64,000 nt of DNA from Zea mays (taxonomy: Eukaryota > Streptophyta > Magnoliopsida > Poales > Poaceae): assembly GCF_902167145.1 (NCBI RefSeq), contig NC_050096.1, forward strand, positions 81,712,683-81,776,682, read 5' to 3'. Position numbers and translations under genes: made by a program. Positions within the stretch are counted from its first letter, which is position 1; the number at the start of each line of letters is the position of its first letter. Shown piece by piece: positions 21,979 through 34,100 of the stretch. Below the pieces are notes generated by a model that saw only the letters and a list, made by a program, of their open reading frames with translations, did not search any database and had not been told where the DNA came from.

Positions 21979-23352
21979 TGTTGTAAAATTAGAGAAACAA
22001 GTGACATACTTTCTACATATTTAAATAGCTTAAATATTTTAATTCCGAATAAAACAAATATATAACTCAGATAAATGTCATATGTAATTATTGCAGCAAT
22101 GAACAGTAGCAATTCTAGAACACATAAACATGTAAAATAGCTGCTCATGTCCATTCCATAATTAAACATGGCTTGCAGCTGAAGAAGGCAGATTAAACAA
22201 ATAAACATGATTGTTTATCTTAAAAATGTTGCTCTCAAAATAGCAGGTTGCTGCACTAGACAACCCTCCAACGCTAAAGGGTGATAAGGATCCTTGACTA
22301 ACGTGACAGTCCTATCTCACTAAATCAGGGTTTTAGATCAAATATTATGAGCCTAAAAATCAAGCATGAATACTAATAGTAAGGAGCTGTGTACTTAATA
22401 AAATAACAGAATTTAACACAGGTAAACAGCCTCAACAAATATAGATATATTTAGGCACAAATAATATCAATGCTAAAAATAACAACACACTAAAATCCAG
22501 ACTGTCACGTCGTCTCACTGCACCGCTATCATCATCGAGCTATTAAATCCGCCCACAACAGTGCAATCACACCCAAGTATTTAATACTAGCAGATTGCAC
22601 AAAATTAAACAGTAAATAAAGTGAGGCAACGAATAACTCACATCACGTAGATTGTCTACGTGGGAAGATCAGCTCAGCGAACACGAAGTTCTGTCCCAGA
22701 AAACCAATTCCGTCGCCCACGTCCGGGCCTACACGGCGGGAGGTTGACGGAGATACTAAAGCCGATGCCGGAGCCGAGAGAGACGTCCACGACACCAGCC
22801 CGAGAAGAGGAACACCGCGCAGTAGGGAGCCCAAGCACCAGGCCACGGTGGACAAAGATCAGAGAACAGCACCACACAGGCGTCCGAATACAGAAGAAAA
22901 GCACAAGGAACCGTTGCTTCACGTGCGCAGCACCAGCTACAGCTTTCTTCCAATCACAACCAGCAAGAATCACCACAGGAAGGCCAGAGATCGAGTCAAT
23001 CGATCCAGTTCTCAATTGGAGCAGTGAACAGGGAGAGAGGAGAAGGAATATCGTGTATACTGATCCCAAGCCAGGAGATCGAACTCCCATTATAAGGAGC
23101 CGAGCAGGAGCTAGTCGCCAAGGAGAGGGCGAAAGCAACGGCCGAGCAAGCCACTGAAAACGGAGATCCGTTCAGCCGCCTCCGCCGCCCAACTCTCTGC
23201 TCCTTTTTTCTTGCCTATCGGGATACAACTCTTGCGTCTAGGGTTAAGTCACCAGCAGGGTTACTCGGCTGTAAGGCCTTCTAGCGGCCCAGTCCGGCTG
23301 ACCCCCTTTCTCCTCTTTTTTTTAATAAAGGGGAAACCCCCAATTAACAGCA
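21979..23352 (-). repeat. 3' LTR of the copia element
   Basis: Pairs with 27800-29175. It is bordered inside by GGTGGGGAT (minus strand) as the purine tract. Confidence 0.92.
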
Positions 23353-23368
23353 ATCCCCACCATTTTCA
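23353..23368 (-). promoter_or_regulatory. polypurine tract of the copia element
   Basis: The minus strand reads AAAATGGTGGGGAT directly before the 3' LTR. Confidence 0.6.
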
Positions 23369-23895
23369 CTCTTATTTTCTGATTAATGTCATTGAGCTCC
23401 CGTACTGTTTATATACTACTTTCGACAGAGGTACTTGTTAGGTTTGAACCAAAGCCTATCCTAGTGTACTCCAACCCTGCACGAGTAAGCGGAGGACTAC
23501 GCCTTGATCCACAAACCCTAGTGTGAGAATCTTTGCACAAAAGGCACATAGTACTAGGCAGATTATCTGCTTCTCTTACGGGGCAGGGCGTTACGGTCAT
23601 GCCCTTTAATATCTATTCATGAGCTCACTAGAGAGAAAACCCCATTCTCTCCCGGACTGCGACCCCACAGTCAGCTCATATAGGTGAAATCGTTAAGGAA
23701 ATTCTGTAGGACAACTTCCCTGCTTATAGCATTGACTTCATTAAGAGCATATCGCTCAACCTGCCATACAGACAGGGCACAACAGCTAATGAGACTCTTT
23801 GTCTTTTGTGCTCTTGGTTTCACAGTGCTTCGTTTCCTGGAGCCTGGATCTCGGGACCTCCGGTCACACAGGACAATTATCCGCAGTTGAAACCG

Positions 23896-26800
23896 CTAAC
23901 AGGGTACGAGTCCCATTCCCATGCACGCTGCTTGGATTGGCTTTTGAGCCAGTCCTTTGGTGAAAGGATCAGCAAGGTTCCTTTCGGACTTGATGTAATC
24001 TACTGTTATTACACCCGTCTCTCTAGCATGCCGACATGAATCAAGTCGTCTTCTGATATGCCTCAAAGATTTTTGGTTGTCCTTTCTACTGTTCACTTTC
24101 AGCAACACAGAAGTGTTGTCACAGTATACTAGGACAGCCGGTATCGGCTTTGCTAGCATTGGAAGGTCTGACAACAAGTCTCTCAACCATTCAGCCTCCA
24201 ATGCTGCTGAATCAAGTGCAACTAATTCAGCCTCCTTGGTGGAACGTGTCGACACTGATTGTTTAGACGATCTCCATGACACGGCCCCACCAGCTAAAGT
24301 GAACACATAGCCACTTGTAGACTTCATTTGATCCGAGTCAGAGATCCAATTTGCATCACTGAATCCTTCAAGTACTGACGAAAATCCGGTATATTTAATA
24401 CCAAGATTCATCGCTCCCTTCAAATACCGAAGCACTCTGTACAAGGCTACCCAGTGTCTATCTCCTGGACTGGCCGAATAACGAGCCAGTCTGCATACTG
24501 CATATGAGATATCTGGTCTAGTTGCACTACTCAAGTACATGAGAGATCCGATGATCTTCGAATATAGTAGCTGGTTCACAGGCTCGCCTTCATATTTACT
24601 GAGCGTGTAGGATGGATCATAGGGCGTGGTGACTGGTTTACAGTCCATATGTCCAAAGCGAGTCAGGACCTTTTCCACATAATGGGATTGTGACAAAGTA
24701 ATCCCATCCTCACCCTTTATCAGCTTGATGTTCAGTATAACATCAGCTTCACCCAAGTCCTTCATATCAAAGTTCTTGGAGAGGAATACTTTTGTCTCCA
24801 TGATAGCCTCCAAATCGGTCCCAAATATCAATATGTCATCAACGTATAAACACATGATGACACCTTTGCCCCCAGAGAAGCGATAATACACACACTTGTC
24901 GGCTTCGTTTACACAAAACCCGACAGTGGTCAGAGTATTATTAAACTTCTCATGCCATTGTCTGGGAGCTTGCTTAAGACCGTATAAGGATTTAATCAAG
25001 CGACACACTTTGCTCTCTTGACCTTTAACCACAAATCCTTCTGGTTGCTGCATATAAATTTCCTCTTCCAGCTCTCCATTTAGGAATGCTGTCTTTACGT
25101 CCATTTGATGAACAAGAAGTTTATAAGCAGCTGCCAGTGCTAAAAGCACACGGATTGTGGGCAATCGAGCCACCGGAGAATATGTATCAAAATAATCCCC
25201 CTCTTTCTTTTGAGTAAAACCCTTAGCCACAAGACGAGCCTTGTACTTTTCAATAGTACCATCGGGTCTCCTCTTCCTCCTAAAGATCCATTTGCAGCCC
25301 ACAGGCTTGCAACCAGCTAGGAGATCAGTTATCTCCTAAGTTCCGTTCGAGATGATGGAATCCATCTCGCTACGGACAGCCTCCCTCCAGTACTCTGCAT
25401 TCGGAGATGTATATGCCTCCGTGAGGGAGCGTGGTTCTTCATCCACTAGATAAATAATATAATCATCACCCAGAGACTTTTCAGTCCTTTGTCACTTACT
25501 CCTCTTTAACTCCAAATCTGGAGTTTGGTCATTGACACTCGAGGGCAGAGAATATGTCTGAGATGGACCATCTGGGGCTACTACTTCCTTATCCCGCATA
25601 GGGAAGATGCTCTCAAAGAATGTCACATCCCGAGACTCCATTATTACGTTTACAGCGACTTCGCTCGTCTCGGAACGGACCACTAGAAATCTATAAGCTA
25701 CACTGTTATGTGCATAAGCCAGGAAGACACAGTCTACGGTCTTAGGGCCTAGCTTTCTCTTCTTCGGCAATGGGACATTCACCTTTGCAAGGCAACCCCA
25801 AGTCCGAAGATGCGAAAGATCTAGCTTCCTTCCTTTAAATCCTTCATAGGGTGTGGCCTCACGGTTGCGAGGCGGCACCCTGTTCAGGACATAGCATACT
25901 GTGAGTACTGCCTCGCCCCACCAGATGTCAGGCATCCCCGAACTTTGCAACAAAGCATTAGCTAAGTCACACACTGTTCGGTTCTTCCTTTCAGCTACCC
26001 CATTTGATTGAGGTGAATATGGGGCGGTGGTTTCATGAATGATTCCACACTCTTTGCAGTACTCATCAAAAAGGTTGGAAAGGTATTCACCTCCTCTATC
26101 AGACCGTAGCCTTTTAATTTTCTTGTCTAACTGGTTTTCAACTTCAGTCTTATAGATCTTAAAGTGTTCTAGTGCCTCATCTTTAGTTCTGAGCAAGTAA
26201 ATATAACAGAACCTGGTAGCATCATCTATCAAGGTAAGAAAATATCTTTTACCGCCTTTTGTGATTATACCATTCATCTCACAGATATCTGAGTGAATTA
26301 ATTCTAAAGGAGTGGTACTTCTGCCTTCAACCGTATGAAACGGTTTTCTAGGCTGCTTAGCTTGCACACAAATACCACATTTTACACCGTTAACATGTTT
26401 ATATTCAGGAATTAAAGTCATGTCACTTAATCTCTTAATGGTTTCAAAATTCACATGACACAAACGGGAATGCCATATATCATTAATGGAATCGTTATTA
26501 CAGACCACATTAACATGGTAAGAAGAATGATAGTTCAAAACAGAAAGACGGAACAAACCGCCTGACTCATATGACTTTCCAACAAAAGTACCAAACTTAG
26601 ACAGGACCACTTTATTAGACTCAAACACTAATTTGAGACCCTGTCGACATAGCAGTGACACTGATATGAGGTTCCGACTCATCGAGGGCACATAGAGTAC
26701 GTCCTTCAGCACGAGCGTCTTTCCTAAAGTTAACTTCAGGTAGACCTGTCCAGTACCTCGGATTGCTGCCGGAACACCATTTCCCATCAAGACTGGTGCG

Positions 26801-27777
26801 CTGCTGAATCCCTAGAATGAAGAGAACATGAATCGATCAGCACAAATATGAACAGTAGCACCAGAATCCATCCACCAGTCATCTGATGGACTTGCCATAA
26901 AGGCCTGAGGTGCATACCCTGGGGTGGAGTTAACCACCACGTTCCCTTCTTTGCTCTGAGGTGGAGGACCTTTTCCCTTCCTAAGTTTGCATCTCCGAGC
27001 TGTATGCCCGGAGACACCACAAACGTAGCAGATAAAGTCCTCCTTTTTCTTCTTCATCTTTTTGGATTTAGGTTGGTTTAGATTCTTCTGTGGAGAGTTC
27101 TTCTTCTTCTTCTGGAATTTTCTATCTCCACCCTTCTCAACAACGTGAGCCTGGAGTTGCTGGGATGGCTTGTTACTGGACCTTGCACGCTCTTCCACAT
27201 TAATCGCAGCTGACAACTCAGTGAGAGTCATTTGCTTCTTCATGTGGCGGCGTGAAGTCACAAAGTCTCGCCAAGAAGGCGGGAGCTTTGCCAGTATTGC
27301 ATTCACCTGAAAACTGTCTGGTAGGACGCAGCCATATTGGACCAAGTCCCTAACAAGGAGTTGAATCTCCTGTAGCTGCTCCATAACAGACCTTCCCTCA
27401 GCCATTTTATAGTTGAGGTAGTTTTCCGTTGTGAATGACTCATTGCCATTGTCAACTTCAGAGAACTCGTTCTCAAGTCCAGTCCACAGACCCTTAGCGG
27501 AGGTAAAACTAGAGTACACGTCAAATAAGCGGTTCGACAAGACGTTCAGCAGATGAGACAAGCATGCCTCATTGACTTCGTCCCACTTGGCCTTCTCTGC
27601 TAGTGCGGCGGCCTTCGCTGCATCATCAGCATTATCTGATGTAGCCTCGGGAACAGCCGACATCACTACCCAAAATAATTTTAGGTCAGTGAGCCACATG
27701 CGAGTCTTAATCTGCCAGCGCTTAAAGCTTGCGCCGTCGAACGCTTCAGGCTTAATGACATCAGAACTGGAGGCCAT
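23896..27777 (-). pseudogene. copia gag-pol, single frame with three stops
   Basis: ATG at 27777 (MASSSDVIKPEAFDG) opens one frame of 1294 codons. It carries the gag core (FKRWQIKTRMWL), a CCHC knuckle CYVCGVSGHTARRC, protease MDSGATVHIC, the integrase zinc region and DDE core (HSDICEM, DDATRF, SDRGGEY, then SPQSNGVAERKNRT), RT with YVDDILIFG, and RNase H with FSDANW and TKEAELVAL. Stops are TAG at 26812-26814, TGA at 25492-25494 and TAG at 25336-25338, each explainable by one C-to-T or G-to-A change. No frameshift was seen, so decay is by point mutation only. The same frame also stays open upstream of the ATG into the LTR as a hydrophobic stretch, probably by chance. Confidence 0.92.
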
Positions 27778-27799
27778 TATACGAATTGGTTTTCTGGAT

Positions 27800-29175
27800 T
27801 GTTGTAAAATTAGAGAAATAAGTGACATGCTTTCTACATATTTAAATAGCTTAAATATTTTAATTCCGAATAAAACAAGCATATAACTCAGATAAATGTC
27901 ATATGTAATTATTGCAGCAATGAACAGTAGCAATTCTAGAACATATAAACATATAAAATAGCTGCTCATGTCCATTCCATAATTAAACATGGCTTGCAGA
28001 TGAAGAAGGCAGATTAAACAAATAAACATGATTGTTTATCTTAAAAATGTTGCTCTCAAAATAGCGGGTTGCTGCACTAGACAACCCTCCAACGCTAAAG
28101 GGTGATCGAGGATCCTTGACTAACGTGACAGTCCTATCTCACCAAATCAGGGTTTTAGATCAAATATTATGAGCCTAAAAATCAAGCATGAATACTAATA
28201 GTAAGGAGCTGTGTACTTAATAAAATAACAGAATTTAACACAGGTAAACAACCTCAACAAATATAGATATATTTAGGCACAAATAATATCAATGCTAAAA
28301 ATAACAACACACTAAAACCTAAACTGTCACGTCGTCTCACTACACCGCTATCATCATCGAGCAATTAAATCCGCCCACAACAGTGCAATCACACTCAAGT
28401 ATTTAATACTAGCAGATTGCACAAAATTAAACAGTAAATAAAGTGAGGCAACGAATAACTCACAGCACATAGATTGTCTACGTGGGAAGATCAGCTCAGC
28501 GAACACGAAGTTCTGTTCCAGAAAACCAATTCCGCCGCCCACGTCCGGGCCTGCATGGCGGGAGGTTGACAGAGATACTAGAGCCGCTGCCGGAGCCGAG
28601 AGAGACGTCCACGGCACCAGCCCGAGAAGAGGAACACCGCGCAGTAGGGAGCCCAAGCACCAGGTCACGGTGGACAAAGATCAGAGAACAGCACCACACA
28701 GGCGTCCGAGTACAGAAGAAAAGCACAAGAAACCGTTGCTGCACGTGCGCAGCACCAGCTACAGCTTTCTTCCAATCACAACCAACAAGAATCACCACAT
28801 GAAGGCCAGAGATCGAGTCAATCGATCCAGTTCTCAACTGGAGCAGTGAACAGGGAGAGAGGAGAAGGAATATCGCGTATACCGATCCCAAGCTAGGAGA
28901 TTGAACTCCCATTATAAGGAGCCGAGCAGGAGCTAGTCGCGCAAGGAGAGGGCGAAAGCAATGGCCGAGCAAGCCACCGAAAACGGAGATCCGTTCAGCC
29001 GCCTCCACCGCCCAGCTCTCTGCTCCTTTTTTCTTGCCTATCGGGATACAGCTCTTGCGTCTAGGGTTAAGTCACCAGCTGGGTTGCTCGGCTGTAAGGC
29101 CTTCTAGCGGCCCAGTCCGGCTGACCCCCTTTCTCCTCTTTTTTTTAATAAAGGGAAAACCGCCAATTAACATCA
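27800..29175 (-). repeat. 5' LTR of the copia element
   Basis: Pairs with 21979-23352. Its transcribed end lies only 22 bases from the gag ATG. Confidence 0.92.
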
Positions 29176-29180
29176 CTTTA

Positions 29181-29391
29181 GTCCTTAAACTGACTAAACT
29201 TTAGCTATTTTACTTTAGCGTAGAGAAACAAGGAAGCCCTTAGAGATGTTCTGAAATGGAGCAAAGTTGTTAAGTATTAGTTGTCTTGGATGGATCTAGG
29301 TTTAGGTGTACTCGTTTCGTTTTCTAGAAGTCCATTGTTTAAAGTATACAACTAATACCGTCCAAAAAAACATTAATATTTAAAGTATATA
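29181..29391. other. right half of the split MITE and unassigned sequence
   Basis: Up to about 29235 this holds the inverted partner of the motifs left of the copia element. The rest shows nothing recognisable. Confidence 0.4.
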
Positions 29392-29514
29392 CTACCTCTT
29401 TTTATAAACATATGACACCGTTGATTTTTTTATAAATAAACCTAGTTACACTTAAAATAAAAAAGTTTGACTAGTATAAACACCATGGCGATATTTATTT
29501 TAGAAACTAGGGAG
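29392..29514. mobile_element. Stowaway-like MITE (Tc1/mariner)
   Basis: 123 bases with imperfect inverted ends CTACCTC.../...GGGAG, flanked by TA on both sides. The internal sequence (ATAAACATATGACACC... GTTTGACTAGTATAAACACC) fits the Stowaway type. Confidence 0.6.
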
Positions 29515-29608
29515 TAGAGTTGGACTGGATACCCCGTACTACTTCGAAGGATTGGACTGAATAGGATTTGTAGTTTTTGGATTCTGGCAATTGAATTTGG
29601 ATGTCTAA

Positions 29609-30263
29609 GGCTGTCTCCAGCAACGTCCTCTAAATTCCATCCCCTAAAAGAATATTCTTTGTCCTTTACAGCACACTCTAAAAGATTATGTTCTCTATAT
29701 CTTCTCAGTCTCCAGCAACATCCTCTAAATTCGGTCCTCTAAAGCTACAGTATTAACAGAATACATAAACTATCATATATTTTAAATTGGTTCTAATGTA
29801 CGGCATTAAAAATGATGAAATTAATATTTTTCAATACTACAAATATTTGAATGTATAAATATTATGAAAAACAACGTACGACACGGATTATAAATTAATA
29901 GAATTTAGTCATTTTATGATTAAACAACGGCAATAGTTTTATGTGCGCTGGCTTGAACATTTCCTCATGCATGTTGTGTGCATCCTATGGTGACTGTAGC
30001 AACCATCACCTTCACGTATGCACGCGAGAGAGCAAACAACATCCACCTGCAACTCGAGTCCTAGGCGTAGCCCGTTCCTAGCCATGGTCAAGGAGAGGAC
30101 AGAGATGGTTTAGCGAGCGCACAGGAAGACTCTACGTTTGGCGGACGTCTGTAGCATCCGGTAGGATAGAGGAGCTTTTAGCGAACGTTGCTGGACGAAT
30201 AAAGTAGTCATCCACACGCTATATCTAGCGGACAGAACAATTTACAGTTCCTTGTTGGAGAGA
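29609..30263. mobile_element. MITE-like element with imperfect terminal inverted repeats
   Basis: The left end GGCTGTCTCCAGCAACGTCC and the reverse complement of the right end (TCTCTCCAACAAGGAACTG) are similar. GTCTAA flanks both sides (29603-29608 and 30264-30269). Internal copies of the CTCCAGCAAC..CTCTAAA motif occur near 29710. Superfamily uncertain. Confidence 0.4.
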
Positions 30264-30861
30264 GTCTAATTCTCAGGTCCCAGCATCGCCGGGTCGTGCG
30301 GTGCCATGCGGAAAGCTTGAGGAGTCAGTGAGACACCAGACATGCATGGGAGTTTTCCTGACCACGCCCAGTCCCAGGCTCTCAGCCAATCTGACGACGA
30401 GCAATAACTGAGTTGGTTCAGTTCAGCGAGGTATAATTTGGCGAGGCGACGCGTCGGGCTGAGGGAGGTGCGTCGAGCGAGAGGCGGCTCGCCGGCGCCA
30501 CCTGCCGTTTGCCGTGACCCGTGGCGGACGCGTGCGTGTCTTGGGTTCGCACGAGCTCTAGAACACGGACGCGATGGACATTGGCTGTCTGTCTCGCAAG
30601 TCGCATGCATGAGTCGCCGCGCGGCCGCGGCCAAGGCAGCCGGCAGGCAGAGCGGCCAGGCTCTCCGCGGCCGCGGCAGTCGGTGAGCAACAGCGAAATG
30701 GTGCAGTGGTGGTAAGGTTCTGTTTCGATGGCCGCAAACGTCAGCAATGAGTACCACCAGACCCAGATCAGCTGCTTTCTTGGACTTTTGGAGGATCGTG
30801 TCGGTTCTGACTGTCGGGATGAAGTTGAAGCACTCACTAGCCTTTTTTCTGCAGGCGCAGC
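30264..30861. other. LysM-gene distal upstream region, no gene seen
   Basis: GC-rich single-copy-looking sequence. Short reading frames here lack codon or domain support. Confidence 0.4.
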
Positions 30862-31397
30862 TAGGGGTGGGCGTTCGGGTTACCCGAAATTTTCGGGTCG
30901 GGTAATTCGGGTTTTAAAAATTTCGGGTTTTGAGAATCGATACCCGAAATTACAACGGGTTTTTCAATACCCGAAAATTCGGGTACCCGGAATTTCGGGT
31001 TCGGGTTCGGGTATTCCCGAACTACCCGAACTATTGTGTTGGCTTCATAAAAACACATACACCCTATTAAATTAGTATAAAAATATAGTTTGAATAATCA
31101 TATACATGGACATATAAAACACAAGTAATCTACAATTACAAGTTATGCACACTTACACATAATTATAGATGTACAAATTAATAATTAAGCATGACATGAG
31201 TACATGACACATGAAAGTTCGGGTAATTCGGGTATTTCGGGTACCCGATTGTGATACCCGAATTACCCGAAATAATTTCGGGTTTTGCAAGTTGCTACCC
31301 GAAATTCCCAAACAAAATTCGGGTTTCGGGTATTTCGGGTTCGGGTTCGGGTATTCCGGGTTCGGGTTTCGGGTTACGGGTTTTTTGCCCAGCCCTA
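30862..31397. mobile_element. non-autonomous hAT element
   Basis: 536 bases from TAGGGGTGGGC to GCCCAGCCCTA, with a perfect 8-bp duplication GGCGCAGC at 30854-30861 and 31398-31405. The ends match the Ac-type TAGGG terminus. Both subterminal regions are dense in GGGT/CCCGAA units (TTCGGGT, TACCCGAA), likely transposase-binding repeats. There is no coding capacity. It sits about 470 bases before the TATA box of the LysM gene. Its ends resemble the hAT relic starting at 38062, a possible autonomous relative. Confidence 0.92.
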
Positions 31398-31866
31398 GGC
31401 GCAGCGACAAGCAGTAGGTTCACGAACGTTGCGTTGGATGACATGGAATCACGTTCCACAGTCGAGTGCCGCCCGTGGGATCTGCGGCGCTTTCCGACGC
31501 ACTCGCACAAGTATAGTTCTATTTTTTTCTCCCCTTTTTCTTTTCCTTTTGAATAAGATTTAAAAAAACACTCGGAACAGCTTAAACACATGTGTGCTTG
31601 CTTGGCTATGAGTTGTGACGTGCCTCTGTACTGCTCTTTTCATCTTTTGCTGCCACACGTTCTAACTTCTAAGTAAGACCATCGAGAAAAAGGGAAAAAG
31701 TATGCATGCTGATGAATTATTGGTGCTACTCTTCGTCTCGATCTGTTCATGTTTTGCTCCATCGCACCACGAAACCATCTCATGTCAGTGTCTTAGTCTT
31801 AGCTTGGCCCCCTCCCACCTGCAACGGCAGCCCACTCTCCCGTGAGTCTCCCTGGCCGGCCTCGTC

Positions 31867-31874
31867 TATATAAA
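31867..31874 (+). promoter_or_regulatory. TATA box of the LysM gene
   Basis: TATATAAA lies 125 bases before the start codon and predicts a 5' UTR of about 100 bases. Confidence 0.75.
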
Positions 31875-31998
31875 CCAGCCACTACCCGTTGGCTACTCCA
31901 CCAGTCCAGACTCCAGACACACACTTACACAGTTACACTTGAAGCTCTCATTGGTCCTCCCTCCTCCGTCCTCCTCTCCTACCACTCTACCAGCGACG

Positions 31999-32352
31999 AT
32001 GGCCGCGCAGCGGCGTTGGTCGGGGGCGGCGGACGTGGCGTCGTGGTGCGCCCTGCTGGCGCTCGTGATGGTTGTCGGATCGCTCGCCGGGTCGGGGAAG
32101 GAGGAGCCGGAGCAGTACAGCAGAGCCGGGCTGGTGGTGGTGCGCGGGCCGCGGCTGGCCGCGCGGCCGTGCGACGAGCTGTACGTGGTGGCGGAGGGGG
32201 AGACGCTGCACAGCATCAGCGCCAGTTGCGGCGACCCCTACATCCTGGAGCGGAACCCGCACGTCCACGACCCCGACGACGTCTTCCCCGGCCTCGTCAT
32301 CAAGATCACGCCGCACGCCGGCGGCAGCCCCAACTCCGGCGACGCTAACTAG
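31999..32352 (+). CDS. small single-LysM protein
   Basis: A 117-aa intronless gene. The ATG at 31999 is the first ATG after the TATA box. The frame is open farther upstream but without an ATG. Residues ~15-32 form one hydrophobic segment (signal anchor or signal peptide). Residues ~60-105 form one LysM domain (LYVVAEGETLHSIS at its start, NPHVHDPDDVFPGLVIKI at its end), the module that binds N-acetylglucosamine polymers. Cys58 and Cys77 could pair. A single short LysM with no kinase or GPI signal matches a plant family of small extracellular LysM proteins of unclear role, possibly in chitin or peptidoglycan perception. The promoter-distal region carries a hAT insertion. The call of LysM is firm, the role is not. 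Confidence 0.9.
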   Translation: MAAQRRWSGAADVASWCALLALVMVVGSLAGSGKEEPEQYSRAGLVVVRGPRLAARPCDELYVVAEGETLHSISASCGDPYILERNPHVHDPDDVFPGLVIKITPHAGGSPNSGDAN

Positions 32353-32782
32353 TAAAACAGAGATCGCGCGCGCAATCATACCTGCATGTGTGTCGCCCCG
32401 GAACCTCCTGCCGGGTTGAACGCGGCGCCGACGTGAGCGGTCGGGGCGTCGGGCACGGGCAGGAGCGCAGAGCGCTCTCTCGTTGAGTTCCAGTCGTGTC
32501 GTCCTGTACATACTGCATGTGGGAAAGGGCTCGAGACTACGAGCAGAAATAAGAGAGGTCACAACACATTGCTGCAAATCCCTGATCGATCGACGTGTGC
32601 CCGGGCGGGACACTATCGTTCGTCCTGATTTCTTTTGTTCGGTTTCCTACCTCCTTTGTTCAGCTAAGCGACGAAGAGAGGAAGTGGAACGCGGGAGGAC
32701 GATAGGTGGCTGCGCACCCGCGCCTGCCATGAACGCCACTTCGCATACGGCAGCTGTGCCATGGCTAGGTGTCGATCGACAT
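32353..32782. other. LysM gene 3' flank, no gene seen
   Basis: Probably the 3' UTR and spacer. No coding or repeat structure recognised. Confidence 0.4.
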
Positions 32783-33149
32783 CACTACGGGAGAGACAAA
32801 CTTTGTCTAGCCCTAAATATTTTACCAATTGCAAATTCACGGGCACTAGACAAAGATCTTCTTTACCGAGTGTTACGCTGGATAAAGCAAGACATTAGGC
32901 AAATCAATCGAACGTCCGTCGCTAGGCAAAGCAAAGCCAAATCGAAAGTTTGTCTAGTGACAGACACTAGGCAAAAAAAAAAACGCTCGGCAAATCGGAA
33001 GTTTACCTAGTGCCAGACACTAGACAAAGAAAAACATTTGATAAACTGTCATCTTCAGCTAACACCATCCACCAACCGTTAACTTTGCCGAGTATCTGAC
33101 ATCGACACTCGGCAAAGAAGGTCTCTTTGTCTAGTGTCAGACTAGACAC

Positions 33150-34100
33150 TAGGCAAAGAGGCATTTTACCTAGTGTCTTATTTTGAAGTTTTTATAGCAC
33201 CTAGAACTACATGTCAAGTTTTGGTAATTTTTTTGAAGTTTTTGCTATATTTACTAAATTTATTTCATTTAATTGAATTTTTTTGATAATTCAAATTTGA
33301 ATTGCAAGTCATTGGCATGATGGAAAAATGATATTCATGTTATTTATTATAATTTGAGGCCTTATCCGGTAACAGACTATAAATTTTAAACATTATGTTC
33401 ACGAAACATGACCACAAACTTACGGTCCAGTTGTTTTTTAATTGTATAAAAATCAAACAAAGTCAGAAAATCATTAGACTTATCGAGATGTCATGATATC
33501 ATATGTGGAGGTTGTGATAAAAAGTTAACAAGGTTTTATACAAGTTTGACACGAACCATAGTTACCACCTAGTCGGTCTCTACATTAAATCATTAAACTT
33601 ATCTCTCAATTATTTGGTTTGTAAGCATTGTACATAAAAACGTTTATGAAATATTGTCAATTTTTTATCATAGCCTCCACATATGGTATCATGACATCTC
33701 GACAAGTTTCATGATTTTCTGGCTTCATTTACTTTTTATGCAATTTAAAAACAACTAGACCGCAAGTTTGTGGTCAAGTTTCGTGAACATGATGTTCGAA
33801 ATCTCTGGTATGCTACCGGGTAAGGCCTCAAATTATACTAAATAATATGAATATAATTTTTTCATCCATTTTTCCATTATGTGAATGACTTGCAGTTCAA
33901 ATTTAAATTAACAGACGAAATTCAATTAAATGAAATACATTTACTAAATATAGCTAAACATTTAAAAATTTATCAAAACTTGACATGTAGTTCTAGGTGC
34001 TATAGAAACATATCATAAAAAGTTTGGAAACAAAAAGAAAAGAAATAGAATATTTTACCGAGTGTTAAAAAAAGACACTAGGTAAAATGCCTCTTTGCCT
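33150..34100. repeat. ~950-base imperfect inverted repeat inside the CACTA relic
   Basis: The left arm (about 33150-33530) is the near reverse complement of about 33659-34100. For example, AGAACTACATGTCAAGTTTTG near 33206 pairs with its complement near 33980, with a spacer of ~130 bases. A transcript across it would form a long hairpin. Confidence 0.8.

Larger units (their letters stand above)
21979..29175 (-). mobile_element. Ty1/copia retrotransposon, complete structure
   Basis: TSD CTTTA occurs at 21974-21978 and 29176-29180. LTRs are 1374 and 1376 bases and read, in element sense, from TGNTGTTAATTGG to TTTTACAACA. One reading frame spans gag and pol and is interrupted by three stop codons. 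The domain order (integrase before RT) identifies Ty1/copia. There is no recognisable tRNA-iMet primer site after the 5' LTR, which is unusual. Lineage not assigned. Confidence 0.92.

Noticed and set aside
22660..23157. Reading frames inside copia LTRs (also 28482-29008)
   Set aside because: They lie in both LTRs, differ between copies and show no domain.
27778..28029. N-terminal hydrophobic extension of copia gag into the LTR
   Set aside because: Frame is open by chance through LTR sequence. Similar frame in the other LTR (21834-22208) leads nowhere.
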